Source of the DNA: Flammeovirga yaeyamensis
GTDB lineage: Bacteria; Bacteroidota; Bacteroidia; Cytophagales; Flammeovirgaceae
Assembly: GCF_018736045.1 (NCBI RefSeq)
Contig: NZ_CP076132.1
Location: 610,001-674,000, forward strand
DNA: 64,000 bases
Direction of reading: 5' to 3'
Of this stretch, positions 7,964 through 17,677 are shown piece after piece. Within the stretch, counting starts at the first letter, position 1, and each line of letters starts with the position of its first letter. The notes under the pieces are model-generated. The model worked only from the letters and a program-made list of their open reading frames with translations. It did not search any database and was not told the origin of the DNA. A program made the position numbers and the translations under genes.

Positions 7964-8914
7964 TTATCTGAATTCTTCTGGAGGATTGGCTTCCGACCAT
8001 AATTGTGCTTCCTCTATAGTTGTATTGATCTGGAAACCAATAAGTAAGATCATGGCGATGGTGAAAACCCAACCCATCATTCCCATAAAGGCACCCAAGG
8101 AACCGTAAAGGATATCGTAAGAATTAAAGGTGTCTAAATATATTCCAAATAGGAGGGAGACCAAAATGGACAAGGTGGTCGCCACAATAGATCCAGGAGT
8201 GAAGATCTTTTTCTTCAGCTGATCACTTGGAGCGTACCTAAAAATCATCACAATATTGAAGAAGAACATCAATACCACAATAAGGAATCGAAGGATTAGT
8301 AAACTATAAATAGTAAACTGGTTATTGAGGAAACCGTGTTCATGTAAATATTCTAAGGAATGCTTTCCCCAAATAAGCAGTAATGAGGAAGCACATAAAG
8401 TAAGCAGAAATAAGAGAGTAAGGTTTAAAGCCGTCATAAACTGCATCGGATAGCTTCTCTTATCTTCTAGATGATAACAACTATTGAAAGCATTCATAAG
8501 TGTTCTCATACCCGTAGTAGCCACATATGTTGCACCAATAAAACCAAACGATAGAAATCCACCTCTCGACCTGCCCTTTAAATCTTGTATTGGTCCTTCA
8601 ATGGCCTGATACACGTAATGAGGCAAAATCTCTTCTCTAAAAATCTGAAGAATGCTATCGAATTGATCGAATGGTATATATGAAATTAGGGTGTAGAAGA
8701 AAATGATAAATGGAAGCATGGCCAAACTAAAGCTAAAACCAATGGCTTGTCCCCTTTGCAATAAATCATTTTGATCTACTCTATGAATCAAAGCTTTACC
8801 AAAAGTATAAAAAGAGACTTCAGTGTGAGGTACTCTAGAAGAATTTAATTTTTCTTTTAGCTTTTGATAACGATCGTGATTTCGGATCTTATTATGTAAT
8901 TTATTTTTACTCAC
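7964..8914 (-). CDS. YihY/BrkB family inner-membrane protein
   Basis: A 316-residue polytopic protein of the YihY family (formerly annotated ribonuclease BN by error). A basic N-terminus precedes about six membrane segments, with the family-typical LQRGQAIGFSFSLAMLPFIIF near residue 55, a central TYVATTGMRTLMNAFN region and a final FMGMMGWVFTIAMILLIG. Function in the family is unsettled; envelope or lipid-transport roles have been proposed. The start codon is GTG, placed directly after the TAA stop of the upstream thioesterase gene, so the two are almost certainly co-transcribed and may be translationally coupled. Confidence 0.85.
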   Translation of the reverse strand: MSKNKLHNKIRNHDRYQKLKEKLNSSRVPHTEVSFYTFGKALIHRVDQNDLLQRGQAIGFSFSLAMLPFIIFFYTLISYIPFDQFDSILQIFREEILPHYVYQAIEGPIQDLKGRSRGGFLSFGFIGATYVATTGMRTLMNAFNSCYHLEDKRSYPMQFMTALNLTLLFLLTLCASSLLLIWGKHSLEYLHEHGFLNNQFTIYSLLILRFLIVVLMFFFNIVMIFRYAPSDQLKKKIFTPGSIVATTLSILVSLLFGIYLDTFNSYDILYGSLGAFMGMMGWVFTIAMILLIGFQINTTIEEAQLWSEANPPEEFR

Positions 8915-9337
8915 TTAAGCTTCTGTTGGTTCAACAAAAAACGGTGCAATGAGCTCCAAAAACTTTTGTGGAGCACGGCACGGTCTGTAAGTATCTTTAC
9001 TCATAAAGGCTAGTTTTGTCCAACCCGTATGTAACAACTCATTGTCTTGGTTGTATATCTCGTATTCAAATTGAAGTTTTACTTTCGGCAACTCCAATAA
9101 TTTAGTGCGAATAGTGATTAAATCATCATATTTCGCAGGCTTTATATATTTCGAGAAGTTTTCTAATACAGGGAGCATCACTCCATCTTCCTCCATCTCC
9201 TTATAGGTCATGCCTAAAGAACGAATAGATTCCGTTCTTCCGATCTCGAAAAACTTCGCATAATGACCATAATAAACAAATCCCATTTGATCTGTATCTG
9301 CATAACAGATCCTTAATTGTGTTTCGTGAGTGAACAT
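8915..9337 (-). CDS. Acyl-CoA thioesterase, YbgC/4-hydroxybenzoyl-CoA thioesterase family
   Basis: A 140-residue single hot-dog-fold domain with the active-site motif YADTDQMGFVYYGHYAKFFE, containing the catalytic Asp of YbgC-type thioesterases, about residues 12-31. It would hydrolyse short acyl-CoA or acyl-ACP thioesters in the cytoplasm. YbgC enzymes are usually tied to the Tol-Pal system, but no tol genes lie here. Its TAA stop touches the GTG start of the yihY-like gene. A TATCTTTG promoter box sits 71 bases upstream. Confidence 0.88.
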   Translation of the reverse strand: MFTHETQLRICYADTDQMGFVYYGHYAKFFEIGRTESIRSLGMTYKEMEEDGVMLPVLENFSKYIKPAKYDDLITIRTKLLELPKVKLQFEYEIYNQDNELLHTGWTKLAFMSKDTYRPCRAPQKFLELIAPFFVEPTEA

Positions 9338-9407
9338 CTTTCAGCTTTTATTATCATCCTTTGATGAATGAAAAAATAAATTTCAACAAACAAAGGCTTG
9401 TAATCCA

Positions 9408-9415
9408 CAAAGATA
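9408..9415 (-). promoter_or_regulatory. Putative -7 box for the thioesterase-YihY operon
   Basis: Minus strand TATCTTTG, an exact TAnnTTTG match. About 20 bases further upstream is TTTA rather than TTTG. Confidence 0.5.
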
Positions 9416-9529
9416 CAATATTTTGATTGAGAGGCTTAAAAGTACACTTATGATTAACGCTATTTAATGATAAACAACAGTAATAAATATGATTTATAAT
9501 TCCATTGTCAAAGGGATAGGAATAAAAAA

Positions 9530-9558
9530 AGCATTACCCAAAAGAAATGAGTAATGCT
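9530..9558 (-). terminator. Terminator of grpE-dnaJ
   Basis: An 8-bp stem AGCATTAC (9530-9537) with GTAATGCT (9551-9558), followed on the minus strand by a run of T. It lies 37 bases past the dnaJ stop. Confidence 0.75.
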
Positions 9559-9594
9559 TATATAGTTATCAGAATATCTGATATTGATTTCTAA

Positions 9595-10761
9595 TTATTG
9601 AGCAAAGAAGTCTTTCATTCTTGAGAAGAAGCTCTTACGCTTTTCTTCTTTGTGCTCGTGAGAAGGATTAAAGTTCTTCGATTCTTTTAATTTCTTCAGA
9701 AGTTCTTTTTCCTCAGAAGTTAATTTCACTGGAGTAAATACTGATACATGAATCAGTTGATCACCTACTCCATAACCGTTGATATCTCTAATACCTTTAC
9801 CTCTTAGTCTTAATACTTTACCACTTTGTGTACCAGCATCAATTGGAACTTTAACACTACCGGTTAAAGTAGGAACTTCTACTGTTGTACCAAGAGCTGC
9901 ATCAGCAAAGCTAAGATGTAATTCGAAATGGATATTTTCTCCATCTCTATGAAGGTGTTCATCTTCGATGGCTTCAATCACAATCAAAAGATCTCCAGCA
10001 ACTCCGCCACCTTTAGGCATGTTACCTTTTCCTCTCATAGAAAGTTGCATTCCATCATCTACCCCTGGAGGGATATTGATAGATACTTCCTCTTCAGTAT
10101 ATACTCTACCTTCACCTCCACAGCTATCACACTTGTGTTTGATGATTTTTCCTTCACCATTACATGTAGGACAAGTAGAATTAGATACCATTTGACCCAA
10201 CATGGTGTTGACTACTTTTTGTACCTGACCAGAACCGTGGCAAGTATTACAAGTGGTCATTTCTGTACCGTTTTTCGCACCAGTACCGTTACATGCTTCA
10301 CAAGAAGTATAGCGCTTAATGCGGACTTTCTTTTCCACACCTTGAGCCATCTCTTGAAGAGTCATTTTAAGCTTGATTCTTAAGTTAGACCCTTTACGTT
10401 GACGTCTTCCGCCACCGCCGCCGCCGAAGAAGTCGCCGAATGGGCTTCCTCCACCACCGCCGAAGATATCACCGAAGTGGCTAAATATGTCTTCCATATT
10501 CATACCACCTCCACCGCCGCCGAATCCGCCAGATCCGTCGAAAGCTTGGTGACCAAAGCGATCGTATTGTGCTCTTTTTTGGTCGTCACTTAAAATCTCG
10601 TAAGCCTCTGCAGCTTCTTTGAATTTTTCTTCTGCTTCAGTATCCCCAGGGTTTTTATCTGGGTGATATTTAATGGCTACTTTACGGTAAGCCTTTTTAA
10701 TTTCTCCTCCTGAAGCATCTTTAGAAACGCCGAGTACTTCGTAAAAATCTCTTTTAGACAT
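9595..10761 (-). CDS. dnaJ: Chaperone DnaJ
   Basis: A 388-residue full-length (type I) Hsp40 co-chaperone that delivers unfolded proteins to DnaK and stimulates its ATPase. The J domain is at residues about 1-70 with HPD at 33-35, followed by a Gly/Phe-rich linker (about 72-125), four CxxCxGxG-type zinc repeats (starting [32 protein letters not shown]) and the two C-terminal substrate-binding domains. It follows grpE by 14 bp in one operon. dnaK is not in the window. The Gly-rich linker makes the local DNA GC-rich, which produces spurious open frames on the other strand. Confidence 0.97.
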   Translation of the reverse strand: MSKRDFYEVLGVSKDASGGEIKKAYRKVAIKYHPDKNPGDTEAEEKFKEAAEAYEILSDDQKRAQYDRFGHQAFDGSGGFGGGGGGMNMEDIFSHFGDIFGGGGGSPFGDFFGGGGGGRRQRKGSNLRIKLKMTLQEMAQGVEKKVRIKRYTSCEACNGTGAKNGTEMTTCNTCHGSGQVQKVVNTMLGQMVSNSTCPTCNGEGKIIKHKCDSCGGEGRVYTEEEVSINIPPGVDDGMQLSMRGKGNMPKGGGVAGDLLIVIEAIEDEHLHRDGENIHFELHLSFADAALGTTVEVPTLTGSVKVPIDAGTQSGKVLRLRGKGIRDINGYGVGDQLIHVSVFTPVKLTSEEKELLKKLKESKNFNPSHEHKEEKRKSFFSRMKDFFAQ

Positions 10762-10775
10762 CGTTGTGTGTTTTC

Positions 10776-11378
10776 TTATTGTCCTACAACTACTTTCGCG
10801 TAGCGGATCACTTTATCGTTTAGGATGTAGCCATTTTCTACCACATCAACGATTTTATCTTTAAATTCTTCTGTTGGTGCTGGAATTTGAGTGATTGCAT
10901 CATGGTAGTCAGTATTCAACTCTTTACCAGTAGCATCTTCCATTTGCTTTAATCCTTGACCTTCTAGTGTTTTCAACATTTTATCTTTGATCATCACTAC
11001 ACCATCAAGTACTTGTTTTACTTCCTCATTATCTGATTTTGTATTGGCAATTGCTCTTTCGAAATCATCAATAGTAGGAATAATAGCGTTCATCACTTTC
11101 TCACTACCCGTTTTTTGCAACGTTAATTTCTCTTGAGAAGTACGTCTACGGAAGTTGTCGAACTCAGAGTAAAGACGAAGATATTTGTCTTTCATTTCTG
11201 CTAGTTCTTGTGATAATTTGTCTACCTCAGAAAGTTCTTCAGAAGCTTCCTCAGCTGCTTCTTCTTTAGTTTCTTCAGTTGTATTTTCAGAAGCAGTATC
11301 CTCAGTAGTTTCTTGAGACTCCTCAGTTACTTGCTCTTCTTTATTTTCAATATTGTCTTGTTCTTTATTTTCTGCCAT
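10776..11378 (-). CDS. grpE: Nucleotide exchange factor GrpE
   Basis: A 200-residue GrpE, which releases ADP from DnaK. The first 60 residues are an acidic, low-complexity Glu/Thr-rich tail, followed by the long dimerisation helix and the family signature with [20 protein letters not shown] at the end. The frame extends upstream to 11408, but the ATG at 11378 (MAENKEQDN) gives the normal acidic start and sits 43 bases after a sigma-54-like element. It is the first gene of the grpE-dnaJ operon. Confidence 0.95.
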   Translation of the reverse strand: MAENKEQDNIENKEEQVTEESQETTEDTASENTTEETKEEAAEEASEELSEVDKLSQELAEMKDKYLRLYSEFDNFRRRTSQEKLTLQKTGSEKVMNAIIPTIDDFERAIANTKSDNEEVKQVLDGVVMIKDKMLKTLEGQGLKQMEDATGKELNTDYHDAITQIPAPTEEFKDKIVDVVENGYILNDKVIRYAKVVVGQ

Positions 11379-11420
11379 TTTCGTAATTATTTCTTGGTTG
11401 AAATACACAATCCGTTTTTA

Positions 11421-11476
11421 TCAACAATATTGCCAACTAACATTCTGGGTCATTTTGTCGGCATTTTACTGACAAA
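11421..11476 (-). promoter_or_regulatory. Putative sigma-54-like promoter with upstream half-sites before grpE
   Basis: Minus strand TTGGCA-n6-TTGA (11421-11436) resembles a -24/-12 sigma-54 element with a weak -12 part (GA instead of GC). Just upstream lie GTCA/GACA half-sites in inverted arrangement (11449-11476), which could be an activator site. The initiation point would leave a leader of about 30 nt. Confidence 0.4.
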
Positions 11477-11535
11477 GGTGAGATTCTAAGGAGTTATCTT
11501 TTTCGAATTGTAAAATTCAACTGAAAAATTGTCAT

Positions 11536-11575
11536 AAAAAAATACCTTGATGAAGTTTAACAACGTCAAGGTATT
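11536..11575 (-). terminator. Terminator of the M20 amidohydrolase gene
   Basis: A 10-bp perfect stem (AATACCTTGA at 11541-11550 with 11566-11575), followed on the minus strand by seven T. Confidence 0.75.
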
Positions 11576-11603
11576 ATCTGATTATTTATTGTTGAATCCT
11601 TTC

Positions 11604-11632
11604 GTAGGGACGTTGCACTGCAACGTCCGTAC
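11604..11632. repeat. REP-like palindrome GGACGTTGCA-c-TGCAACGTCC
   Basis: A 10-bp perfect stem with a one-base centre (11608-11628), extended outward by GTA/TAC. It lies 5 bp past the end of the M20 gene and before its terminator. It shares the GACGTTGC/GCAACGTC core with the palindrome at 4879-4897. Confidence 0.65.
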
Positions 11633-11636
11633 ACTA

Positions 11637-12827
11637 TTATGCATTCAATTCTGATAACGCCAACCAAGCCATCAAACCAACACCAATTTGCAAGGCATCT
11701 TCGTCGATATCAAAAGTTGGAGTATGTACAGAAGAAACAATGCCTTTTTCCTCGTTTCTAGTACCCAAACGGTAGAAACAAGCATCCATTTCTTGAGAGT
11801 AGTAAGAGAAGTCTTCAGCAGCTAACCAAATGTCTAGATCAACTACATTTTCTTCACCTAAATACTCGATGGCAGCGGCTTTATTACGTCTAGTTAATTC
11901 GGGTTCGTTCACCAAGAAAGGATATCCTTTTTGGATGTCCATTTCTACAGAACCGCCCATACCTTCTGCTATGCCTTCAGCAATTTTAGTAATTCTTTCG
12001 TGTGCTTCCATTCTCCATTCTTCGTTCATGGTACGGAAAGTACCTTGCACTTTTACTTCGTTAGGAATCACGTTGGTAGCACCAATTGCTCTTACATCTC
12101 CAAAAGATAAAACTGATGGGATTTTTGGAGCAGCGTATCTACTCACAATCTGTTGTAATGCCACAATAATATGCGATGTGATTACCACAGGATCTATATT
12201 TTTTTCTGGCATTGCACCGTGTCCACCTTTACCTTTTACGGTAAAGTAGATCTCGTCGGCACTGGCCATATACATTCCTTCTCTAAAACCTACTTTACCA
12301 CAATCGATAAATGGCATAACGTGTTGACCAATAATCTTTGTAGGTTCTGGGTTTTGTAAAGCACCATCTTTGATCATCAAAGAAGCACCTCCAGGTAGTT
12401 TTTCTTCACCCGGTTGGAATATCAATTTAATAGTTCCCTCGAACTGATCTTTGATGGAGTTAAGAATTCTTGCAGCACCTAATAATGATGTTGTATGTAC
12501 ATCATGACCACAAGCGTGCATTACTCCTTCATTTTTCGATTTGTAAGGAACATCGTTGGCTTCAGTAATTGGAAGTGCATCCATATCACCTCTTAAGGCA
12601 ATCACTTTTTTGTCTGGATTCTTTCCTTTGATCAAACCAACTACACCAGTTTTAGCCACACCTTCTTGTACTTCAATGCCATAACTTTTTAGTTTTTCCA
12701 CCACAAATTTAGCGGTCTCAAATTCTTGATAAGAAAGTTCTGGATTGGCGTGAAGATGATGTCTGTTGGCTACAATCTCTTCTAAGTTTTCTTGAACTAA
12801 TGCTTTTATTTGATCTTTTAGACTCAT
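11637..12827 (-). CDS. M20 family amidohydrolase (N-acyl-amino-acid hydrolase type)
   Basis: A 396-residue cytoplasmic metalloenzyme of the M20D group (hippurate/IAA-amino-acid hydrolase type), which cleaves the amide bond of N-acylated amino acids. The metal site is seen in MHACGHDVHTTSLLG (about residues 105-118, with the Cys and His ligands typical of M20D), in FQPGEEKLPGGA with the catalytic Glu pair, and in GQHVMPFIDCG. The dimerisation domain (about 190-300) follows, and the late AAEDFSYYSQ supplies the last ligand region. Length is normal. Natural substrate cannot be told. It is a single-gene unit with its own terminator. Confidence 0.9.
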   Translation of the reverse strand: MSLKDQIKALVQENLEEIVANRHHLHANPELSYQEFETAKFVVEKLKSYGIEVQEGVAKTGVVGLIKGKNPDKKVIALRGDMDALPITEANDVPYKSKNEGVMHACGHDVHTTSLLGAARILNSIKDQFEGTIKLIFQPGEEKLPGGASLMIKDGALQNPEPTKIIGQHVMPFIDCGKVGFREGMYMASADEIYFTVKGKGGHGAMPEKNIDPVVITSHIIVALQQIVSRYAAPKIPSVLSFGDVRAIGATNVIPNEVKVQGTFRTMNEEWRMEAHERITKIAEGIAEGMGGSVEMDIQKGYPFLVNEPELTRRNKAAAIEYLGEENVVDLDIWLAAEDFSYYSQEMDACFYRLGTRNEEKGIVSSVHTPTFDIDEDALQIGVGLMAWLALSELNA

Positions 12828-12951
12828 GTCAAACGATGTGGTATATTGATAAATCCTTAATTAATGTAAATGGTAATTAGGGAATTGATATAAATTTTGA
12901 TACAAATTTAATGAATTAATAATAACGGAGTGTTAATTCAAGTTTGTTATT

Positions 12952-14328
12952 CTATCTCCTTGTATTTTTTGCAGCATTTCTCGCCGGAATTACCGAGGCG
13001 AGTAATGTAATTGTAGTGACGGTGATACAGATGATAAGAAAATCTTGCCATCTCGTTTCTACGGGATAAGCATCAAGAATACCGTTGTTGGCACCGGTGC
13101 TAATCCATTTAAATTTCTCTTGAATAAAGCAGAATGTGTAACCTGAAATCAACCCAAAAATAGCTCCTGATACCGCCACTAAGCTACCTTCAAAAACAAA
13201 GATTTTACGGATCATTCCATTCGTCGCTCCCATAGACTTTAAGACATTCATATCGTCATTCTTTTCTATAGAAAGCATTGCTAACGCAAAGAATACGTTA
13301 AATGAGGCAATACCTAGAATAAGGGCAAAAGTCCCATACGTAAAGAACTTTTCAATTTTTAATGCTCTTAAAACTTGTGACTGTTGTTCCGGTCGAGTTT
13401 TAATGGTGAATTTATCACCAATTCTGTCAATTAGTAATTTCTTTACGTGGTGGGCATTGTACCCGTCCGCTACTTTTATTTCTAGCCCTGTTCTTAAATT
13501 TCCATAGTTCAATAATGAGTTAGCAAATTTAATAGGAACGATCACAGTAGATTGATCAAACTGAGGTTCGGCCACAAAGACACCTCCAGCTTGTATGATT
13601 TTTTTATTGAATGCTTTGGCAGGGTCTAAAGAAGATTTTCCTTTTCTTTTCGGATACCAGAATTGGAGGGGATACATACTGTCTCTAAGCCTCAACCCGA
13701 GTTCTTGATATACTCCCGAACCGACCAATGCGTATTGATTGTCGTTATTAAAAAGAGTATTGGTGCCTAATACAACAGTAGTATCAATTTGTGTTTGAAT
13801 TGCAAAATTATCGCTTACACCTTTCATGTTGACGACTTTCTGCTTGTTGTTGTATAAAATTAGGACTTTATCTTCAATCACTTCAGTAATTGCTTCTACT
13901 CCCTCAATTTCTTCAATTTTATTTCTTAATGTCCACTCGTAAGGAAAAGATTTACCAACAGTGGCTTCAATTTTTAGTTCGGGATTGTGTCGATTAAACA
14001 TTCCTGTCAGCGTTCTTTCCATACCGTTAAATAGGGAAAGCACAATCACCAAAGCGGCAGTACCGAAGCCAACACCTACCATAGCAATGTTAGATAAGGT
14101 CTGAATAAAGTTTTGACGAATAAACAGTTCCGCCATACCTTTATAGGTTTTACGAATTCTTTTTGGAGAGAAAGTAAACAAGACACCAATAGCCTTCCCA
14201 AGAAAGATCACAAGCCCAAAAGACATTTGCAACACTAAAGTCAACAACATCAAAGGTATATTCTTGATGTTTCTTTGTGAAAGGAAATACCTTTTAGATA
14301 TAAAAAATGGAAGTCTAAACTTTGACAT
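12952..14328 (-). CDS. LolC/LolE-like lipoprotein-release ABC permease (FtsX family)
   Basis: A 458-residue permease of the MacB/FtsX-type family, resembling the LolCE subunits that extract lipoproteins from the inner membrane. The order is: N-terminal SKRYFLSQRN, a membrane segment, the segment ending AALVIVLSLFNGMERT, a large periplasmic domain (about 125-320), then three C-terminal membrane segments with KNDDMNVLKSMGATNGMIRKIFVFEG, the usual coupling region. Usual LolC/E length is about 400-415 residues; the excess is an insert of about 60 residues near the N-terminus carrying an extra hydrophobic stretch (about 25-52). The ATG at 14328 is preferred over the in-frame GTG at 14334. No ATPase gene is adjacent, so LolD must be elsewhere. 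Confidence 0.78.
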   Translation of the reverse strand: MSKFRLPFFISKRYFLSQRNIKNIPLMLLTLVLQMSFGLVIFLGKAIGVLFTFSPKRIRKTYKGMAELFIRQNFIQTLSNIAMVGVGFGTAALVIVLSLFNGMERTLTGMFNRHNPELKIEATVGKSFPYEWTLRNKIEEIEGVEAITEVIEDKVLILYNNKQKVVNMKGVSDNFAIQTQIDTTVVLGTNTLFNNDNQYALVGSGVYQELGLRLRDSMYPLQFWYPKRKGKSSLDPAKAFNKKIIQAGGVFVAEPQFDQSTVIVPIKFANSLLNYGNLRTGLEIKVADGYNAHHVKKLLIDRIGDKFTIKTRPEQQSQVLRALKIEKFFTYGTFALILGIASFNVFFALAMLSIEKNDDMNVLKSMGATNGMIRKIFVFEGSLVAVSGAIFGLISGYTFCFIQEKFKWISTGANNGILDAYPVETRWQDFLIICITVTTITLLASVIPARNAAKNTRR

Positions 14329-14676
14329 CAACACAATTAATTTCCACTTCCTGTATTTTAGGAAGTTTTAGAGTTCAAATTACCACAAAGTTAAGCTAAG
14401 AGATGAAATCTCAACACAATTATTGAATTACTTCTATTAAACTTTTTAAAAAACTAGACTTTACCTATAAGATGAAGGTTATTTTATGCTATATATTTTA
14501 TCAGATAGGAGTGATTTTTAGAAATTAAAGATATTACGTTTTACTTTTGCGAATGAAAACGAGGGGAGAAATGATCATTGTAGAACGGTTATCCTGATCA
14601 TGTTAGTCATCTGATTTAGATATATTCAGATGAAAAACAAGTAACCGACAACAATTGAAATAGATTGTATTTCACT
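14329..14676. promoter_or_regulatory. 348-bp divergent intergenic region with a plus-strand promoter
   Basis: A TACTTTTG box at 14542-14549 matches TAnnTTTG exactly, with TTAG 20 bases upstream in place of the -33 TTTG. It is about 127 bases before the WG-repeat gene, so that gene would have a long leader. I see no other clear structure. Confidence 0.4.
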
Positions 14677-17307
14677 ATGCATAAAAAAATACTTACAATA
14701 TTATTAATTTTTCTTTCAGGACAATTGTTCGCTCAAAATGCTAGAAGCTTTTGGAAGTTGTCTAATAAAGGAGAATACGAGAAAATCTATAAAAAGCTTA
14801 TCAAAGAAAATGGGGAGTTGGACGAAAGTGCCTCTTTAAATTATGTTTGGGGACTTTATTATATTCAAAATAAAGAGGTCTATAATTTAGATACTGCTTA
14901 TAAATTCCTACAAACGGCAGATACTTTATGGAGAAATGCGAACGACGATTTAAAAGAAGAGTTCATCAAACAATATGTGAATAACGACTCTATTAAAACA
15001 TGGATTACCTATGTCGAAGCTACTGCCTATAAGCAAGCGAATAGCCAAAATACGGAAGAAGCGTTTGTAACCTATGTTCAGAAATATCCTCATTCTTTAA
15101 TCTTGCCTCAAGCTATTCATAAAAGAGATAGTCTGGGATTTGAAAATGCTAAAAGAACGCATACTTACGAGTCGTATGAACTGTTTTTAAGAAGTTACCC
15201 TGATGCCAAGCAAGCTGCTGTTGCTTTGGAACGATACGAAAAGCTAGTTTTCCAGCACAAGACCAAAGATGCCAACGAGAAATCTTTACGCTTGTTCTTG
15301 ATGGAACATCCAAACTCTCCTTATAAAGAGGAGGTAGAAAGGGATTTGTATTGGATACTCACTAAAAATAAATCAAAAGTAGCTTACGAGTATTTTATCC
15401 GTGATTTTCCCTCATCTAAACTGGCAAGTTCAGCTATTTTTCAATTGTTTTTGATGTCTGATGATAAGAAATCAGTACTTGAGACTTATGCAGATTGGGG
15501 ACAAAATGATTACTACAGCAAGCTTTTACAAGATAAAGACTATACTAAAATCCCCGTAGCGATTGATAGTAATGTTGGATTTATCAATACCTATGGTGCT
15601 CTAAAAATTTCTGCAAAATACAAAGAAGCTGATGCGACTTATAATTGTCATGGTACCAATGAATTATTTCTGTTGTTATCAGATTCTACAGGAAAAAGAG
15701 GACTTATTGACCGCTTTGAGAAGGTGATGATCCCTTTTCAATACGATCAAGTAGAATTTATTTCAAAAGGAATTTATACGGTGACATCAAATAACAAGGT
15801 AGGACTTTACTGTTTAGGAGAAGGCGAGTGGGTGCCACCTACTTACGATCAGATTATTCAGTTAAGCAGAAGATTGTATGGTGTTCGTATAAAAAATAGA
15901 TGGGGTATAATATCTTCAGACGGTACACTTAAATTTCCAATAGAAGCAGGTCAGCTGATCCAATTATCAGAAAATAGAATGTTGGTAATGGAGAAGGGCC
16001 GTTGGGCAATGTACAGTGAAGACGATGTGTTTGAAGGGAAAATAAAGAGTACATCAGAAGATTTTGTCTATAATAGTTATAAGATTATAGACGATTCTTG
16101 GTTTCTCTTAAAACAATATCAAAAGTGGAGTTTATATACGCCTAACGGAGAAAAGTATTCTGATGCTTACGATGAAGTTAAAGATGTGAAAAAACACAAC
16201 TTTTGGTGGGTAAGAAACGATAGTATATATGCAATGTTAAATTATCAGAATCAAATAGTGGTTGATAGTTTAAATTACCCATATGAATATGAAAAAGGTT
16301 TTATTTCTAAGGATAGTGCCGAATGGAAATCGTACAATTGGGTAGGAGATAGCTTGTTTAGAACCACTGCTGATACCATGTATTTCAATGGAAATACTGC
16401 AGATATTGTTTACGAGGTAAATAAGGAGACTTTTGTTCGATTTACTACTGGAACTGTTTGTGCTCTCGATAAATACAATGAGTGGAATGTGACTTATGTT
16501 CCACAAGATTCGGTTGAAGTTCCATTTATTGTGGCAAAATCTAAGAAAAATGGAAAATACGCATTGCTTAATGAAAAAGGACATCAGGTGATGACTCCGC
16601 AGTTTTCTTCGATGAGGATTGTAGAAAATGCAGTGGTAGCCAAATATGGCAACTTGATGTATCTCTATAATTTAGAAGGAAAAAGAATACTCAGTCAAGG
16701 TTTCGATGCAATTGAAGGTGATGGAAATGAGCTGAGTTTACGACTTAAAAAGAAGTTTGGATATTATAATACTCGAAACCAACATCAAATAGCACCTATG
16801 TTTGATGAGGCCATTGTCGCGACTACTTTAAGAAAGAAAGGGGTGGCTTTATGGCTAGGTCAAAAAGGAGGAAAGAAAGGACTGTTTGATATCAACAATG
16901 TAAAAAAAGCTTCTTTCTATTATGATGATATGCAGTTGCTACAATTAGATTCCTCAAAAGTATTTGTATTAGAGGATGAACAGTGGAAGTTGTTGGATGT
17001 ATCGAAAAATGATATTCAGATGACTTGCGAGAAATATCAGATTATAGAAAAGGATAAAGATTCTTTTTGGTTGAAATATAAAAAAGGAGATAAATACGGG
17101 GCGTATCACTCTTTATATGGTGATATCATTTATCCGGAGTTTGAGGAGATAGATAATATAGGTACGTTAAAAGCACCAATATTTAAGGTTCAGCAATACA
17201 TTAATCAAGCTCGCTTACATATTGTCATGTACATTAACACTAAAGGAGAGGTGATTTTTACCTCAATGTTGAACGAAGAGGGATATAATAAAATTAAGTG
17301 TCAATAA
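14677..17307 (+). CDS. Secreted WG-repeat protein
   Basis: An 876-residue protein with a signal peptide (hydrophobic residues about 5-17, cleavage after LFAQ). Residues about 25-270 are helical and resemble tetratricopeptide-like repeats. The rest is a series of WG (KWG) repeats, seen in RWGIISSDGTLKFPIE, GKYALLNEKGHQVMTPQF, KFGYYNTRNQHQIAPMF and KYGAYHSLYGDIIYPEF. WG repeats are thought to form a beta-propeller-like fold that binds ligands or proteins, but no enzymatic role is known. It is a stand-alone unit in the periplasm or at the cell surface. I chose the ATG at 14677, since the upstream in-frame start would be TTG. Confidence 0.75.
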   Translation: MHKKILTILLIFLSGQLFAQNARSFWKLSNKGEYEKIYKKLIKENGELDESASLNYVWGLYYIQNKEVYNLDTAYKFLQTADTLWRNANDDLKEEFIKQYVNNDSIKTWITYVEATAYKQANSQNTEEAFVTYVQKYPHSLILPQAIHKRDSLGFENAKRTHTYESYELFLRSYPDAKQAAVALERYEKLVFQHKTKDANEKSLRLFLMEHPNSPYKEEVERDLYWILTKNKSKVAYEYFIRDFPSSKLASSAIFQLFLMSDDKKSVLETYADWGQNDYYSKLLQDKDYTKIPVAIDSNVGFINTYGALKISAKYKEADATYNCHGTNELFLLLSDSTGKRGLIDRFEKVMIPFQYDQVEFISKGIYTVTSNNKVGLYCLGEGEWVPPTYDQIIQLSRRLYGVRIKNRWGIISSDGTLKFPIEAGQLIQLSENRMLVMEKGRWAMYSEDDVFEGKIKSTSEDFVYNSYKIIDDSWFLLKQYQKWSLYTPNGEKYSDAYDEVKDVKKHNFWWVRNDSIYAMLNYQNQIVVDSLNYPYEYEKGFISKDSAEWKSYNWVGDSLFRTTADTMYFNGNTADIVYEVNKETFVRFTTGTVCALDKYNEWNVTYVPQDSVEVPFIVAKSKKNGKYALLNEKGHQVMTPQFSSMRIVENAVVAKYGNLMYLYNLEGKRILSQGFDAIEGDGNELSLRLKKKFGYYNTRNQHQIAPMFDEAIVATTLRKKGVALWLGQKGGKKGLFDINNVKKASFYYDDMQLLQLDSSKVFVLEDEQWKLLDVSKNDIQMTCEKYQIIEKDKDSFWLKYKKGDKYGAYHSLYGDIIYPEFEEIDNIGTLKAPIFKVQQYINQARLHIVMYINTKGEVIFTSMLNEEGYNKIKCQ

Positions 17308-17677
17308 AGTGATATTAGAGATATGTAAACAAGATGCTGATAAAATGTGAAATAATTTAAAATGTAAGATAGGGTCTTATTAATTTCTCAAAAAAATATG
17401 TTAATAGTCAGTAAATTTATAAGCAAAAAAAAATATGCTGAATTTTATCATTGTTTTATGAGAGTAATATTTCCTAAATAGCGTTAAGAAACCGGGAGCC
17501 AATATTTATATGGGTTTTCGGGTACATCAATTAAATGTCAGTACTATAAGTGTGTGTATGATTTTCAATGAGGGCGGAAAATTAACGAACAATTAAATTA
17601 GTACAAACTAACATTCAAATAGGTCTCTTGGACTAATTACACCAAGAGAATAGGTAGTTAAGAATTAAGTTAAGATT
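17308..17677 (+). other. 370-bp leader region of the antiporter gene
   Basis: It contains a GC-richer island around 17490-17522 (AACCGGGAGCC ... GGGTTTTCGGG) that can form a partial stem, and a clear hairpin at 17624-17649. I see no exact promoter match. The long leader before a sodium/proton antiporter could hold a riboswitch, but no known class is recognisable by eye. Confidence 0.35.
17624..17649 (+). promoter_or_regulatory. Leader hairpin upstream of the antiporter gene
   Basis: A perfect 8-bp stem TCTCTTGG (17624-17631) with CCAAGAGA (17642-17649), ending 28 bases before the start codon. It is not followed by a T run, so it is not a terminator by itself; it may affect translation or mRNA stability. 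Confidence 0.5.

Noticed and set aside
9928-10593. Long plus-strand open frames opposite dnaJ
   Set aside because: They are shadows of dnaJ, whose GC-rich Gly codons and strong codon bias keep other frames open.
16270-16584. Minus-strand 104-codon frame inside the WG-repeat gene
   Set aside because: Antisense to a well-supported gene, with no recognisable domain or promoter.
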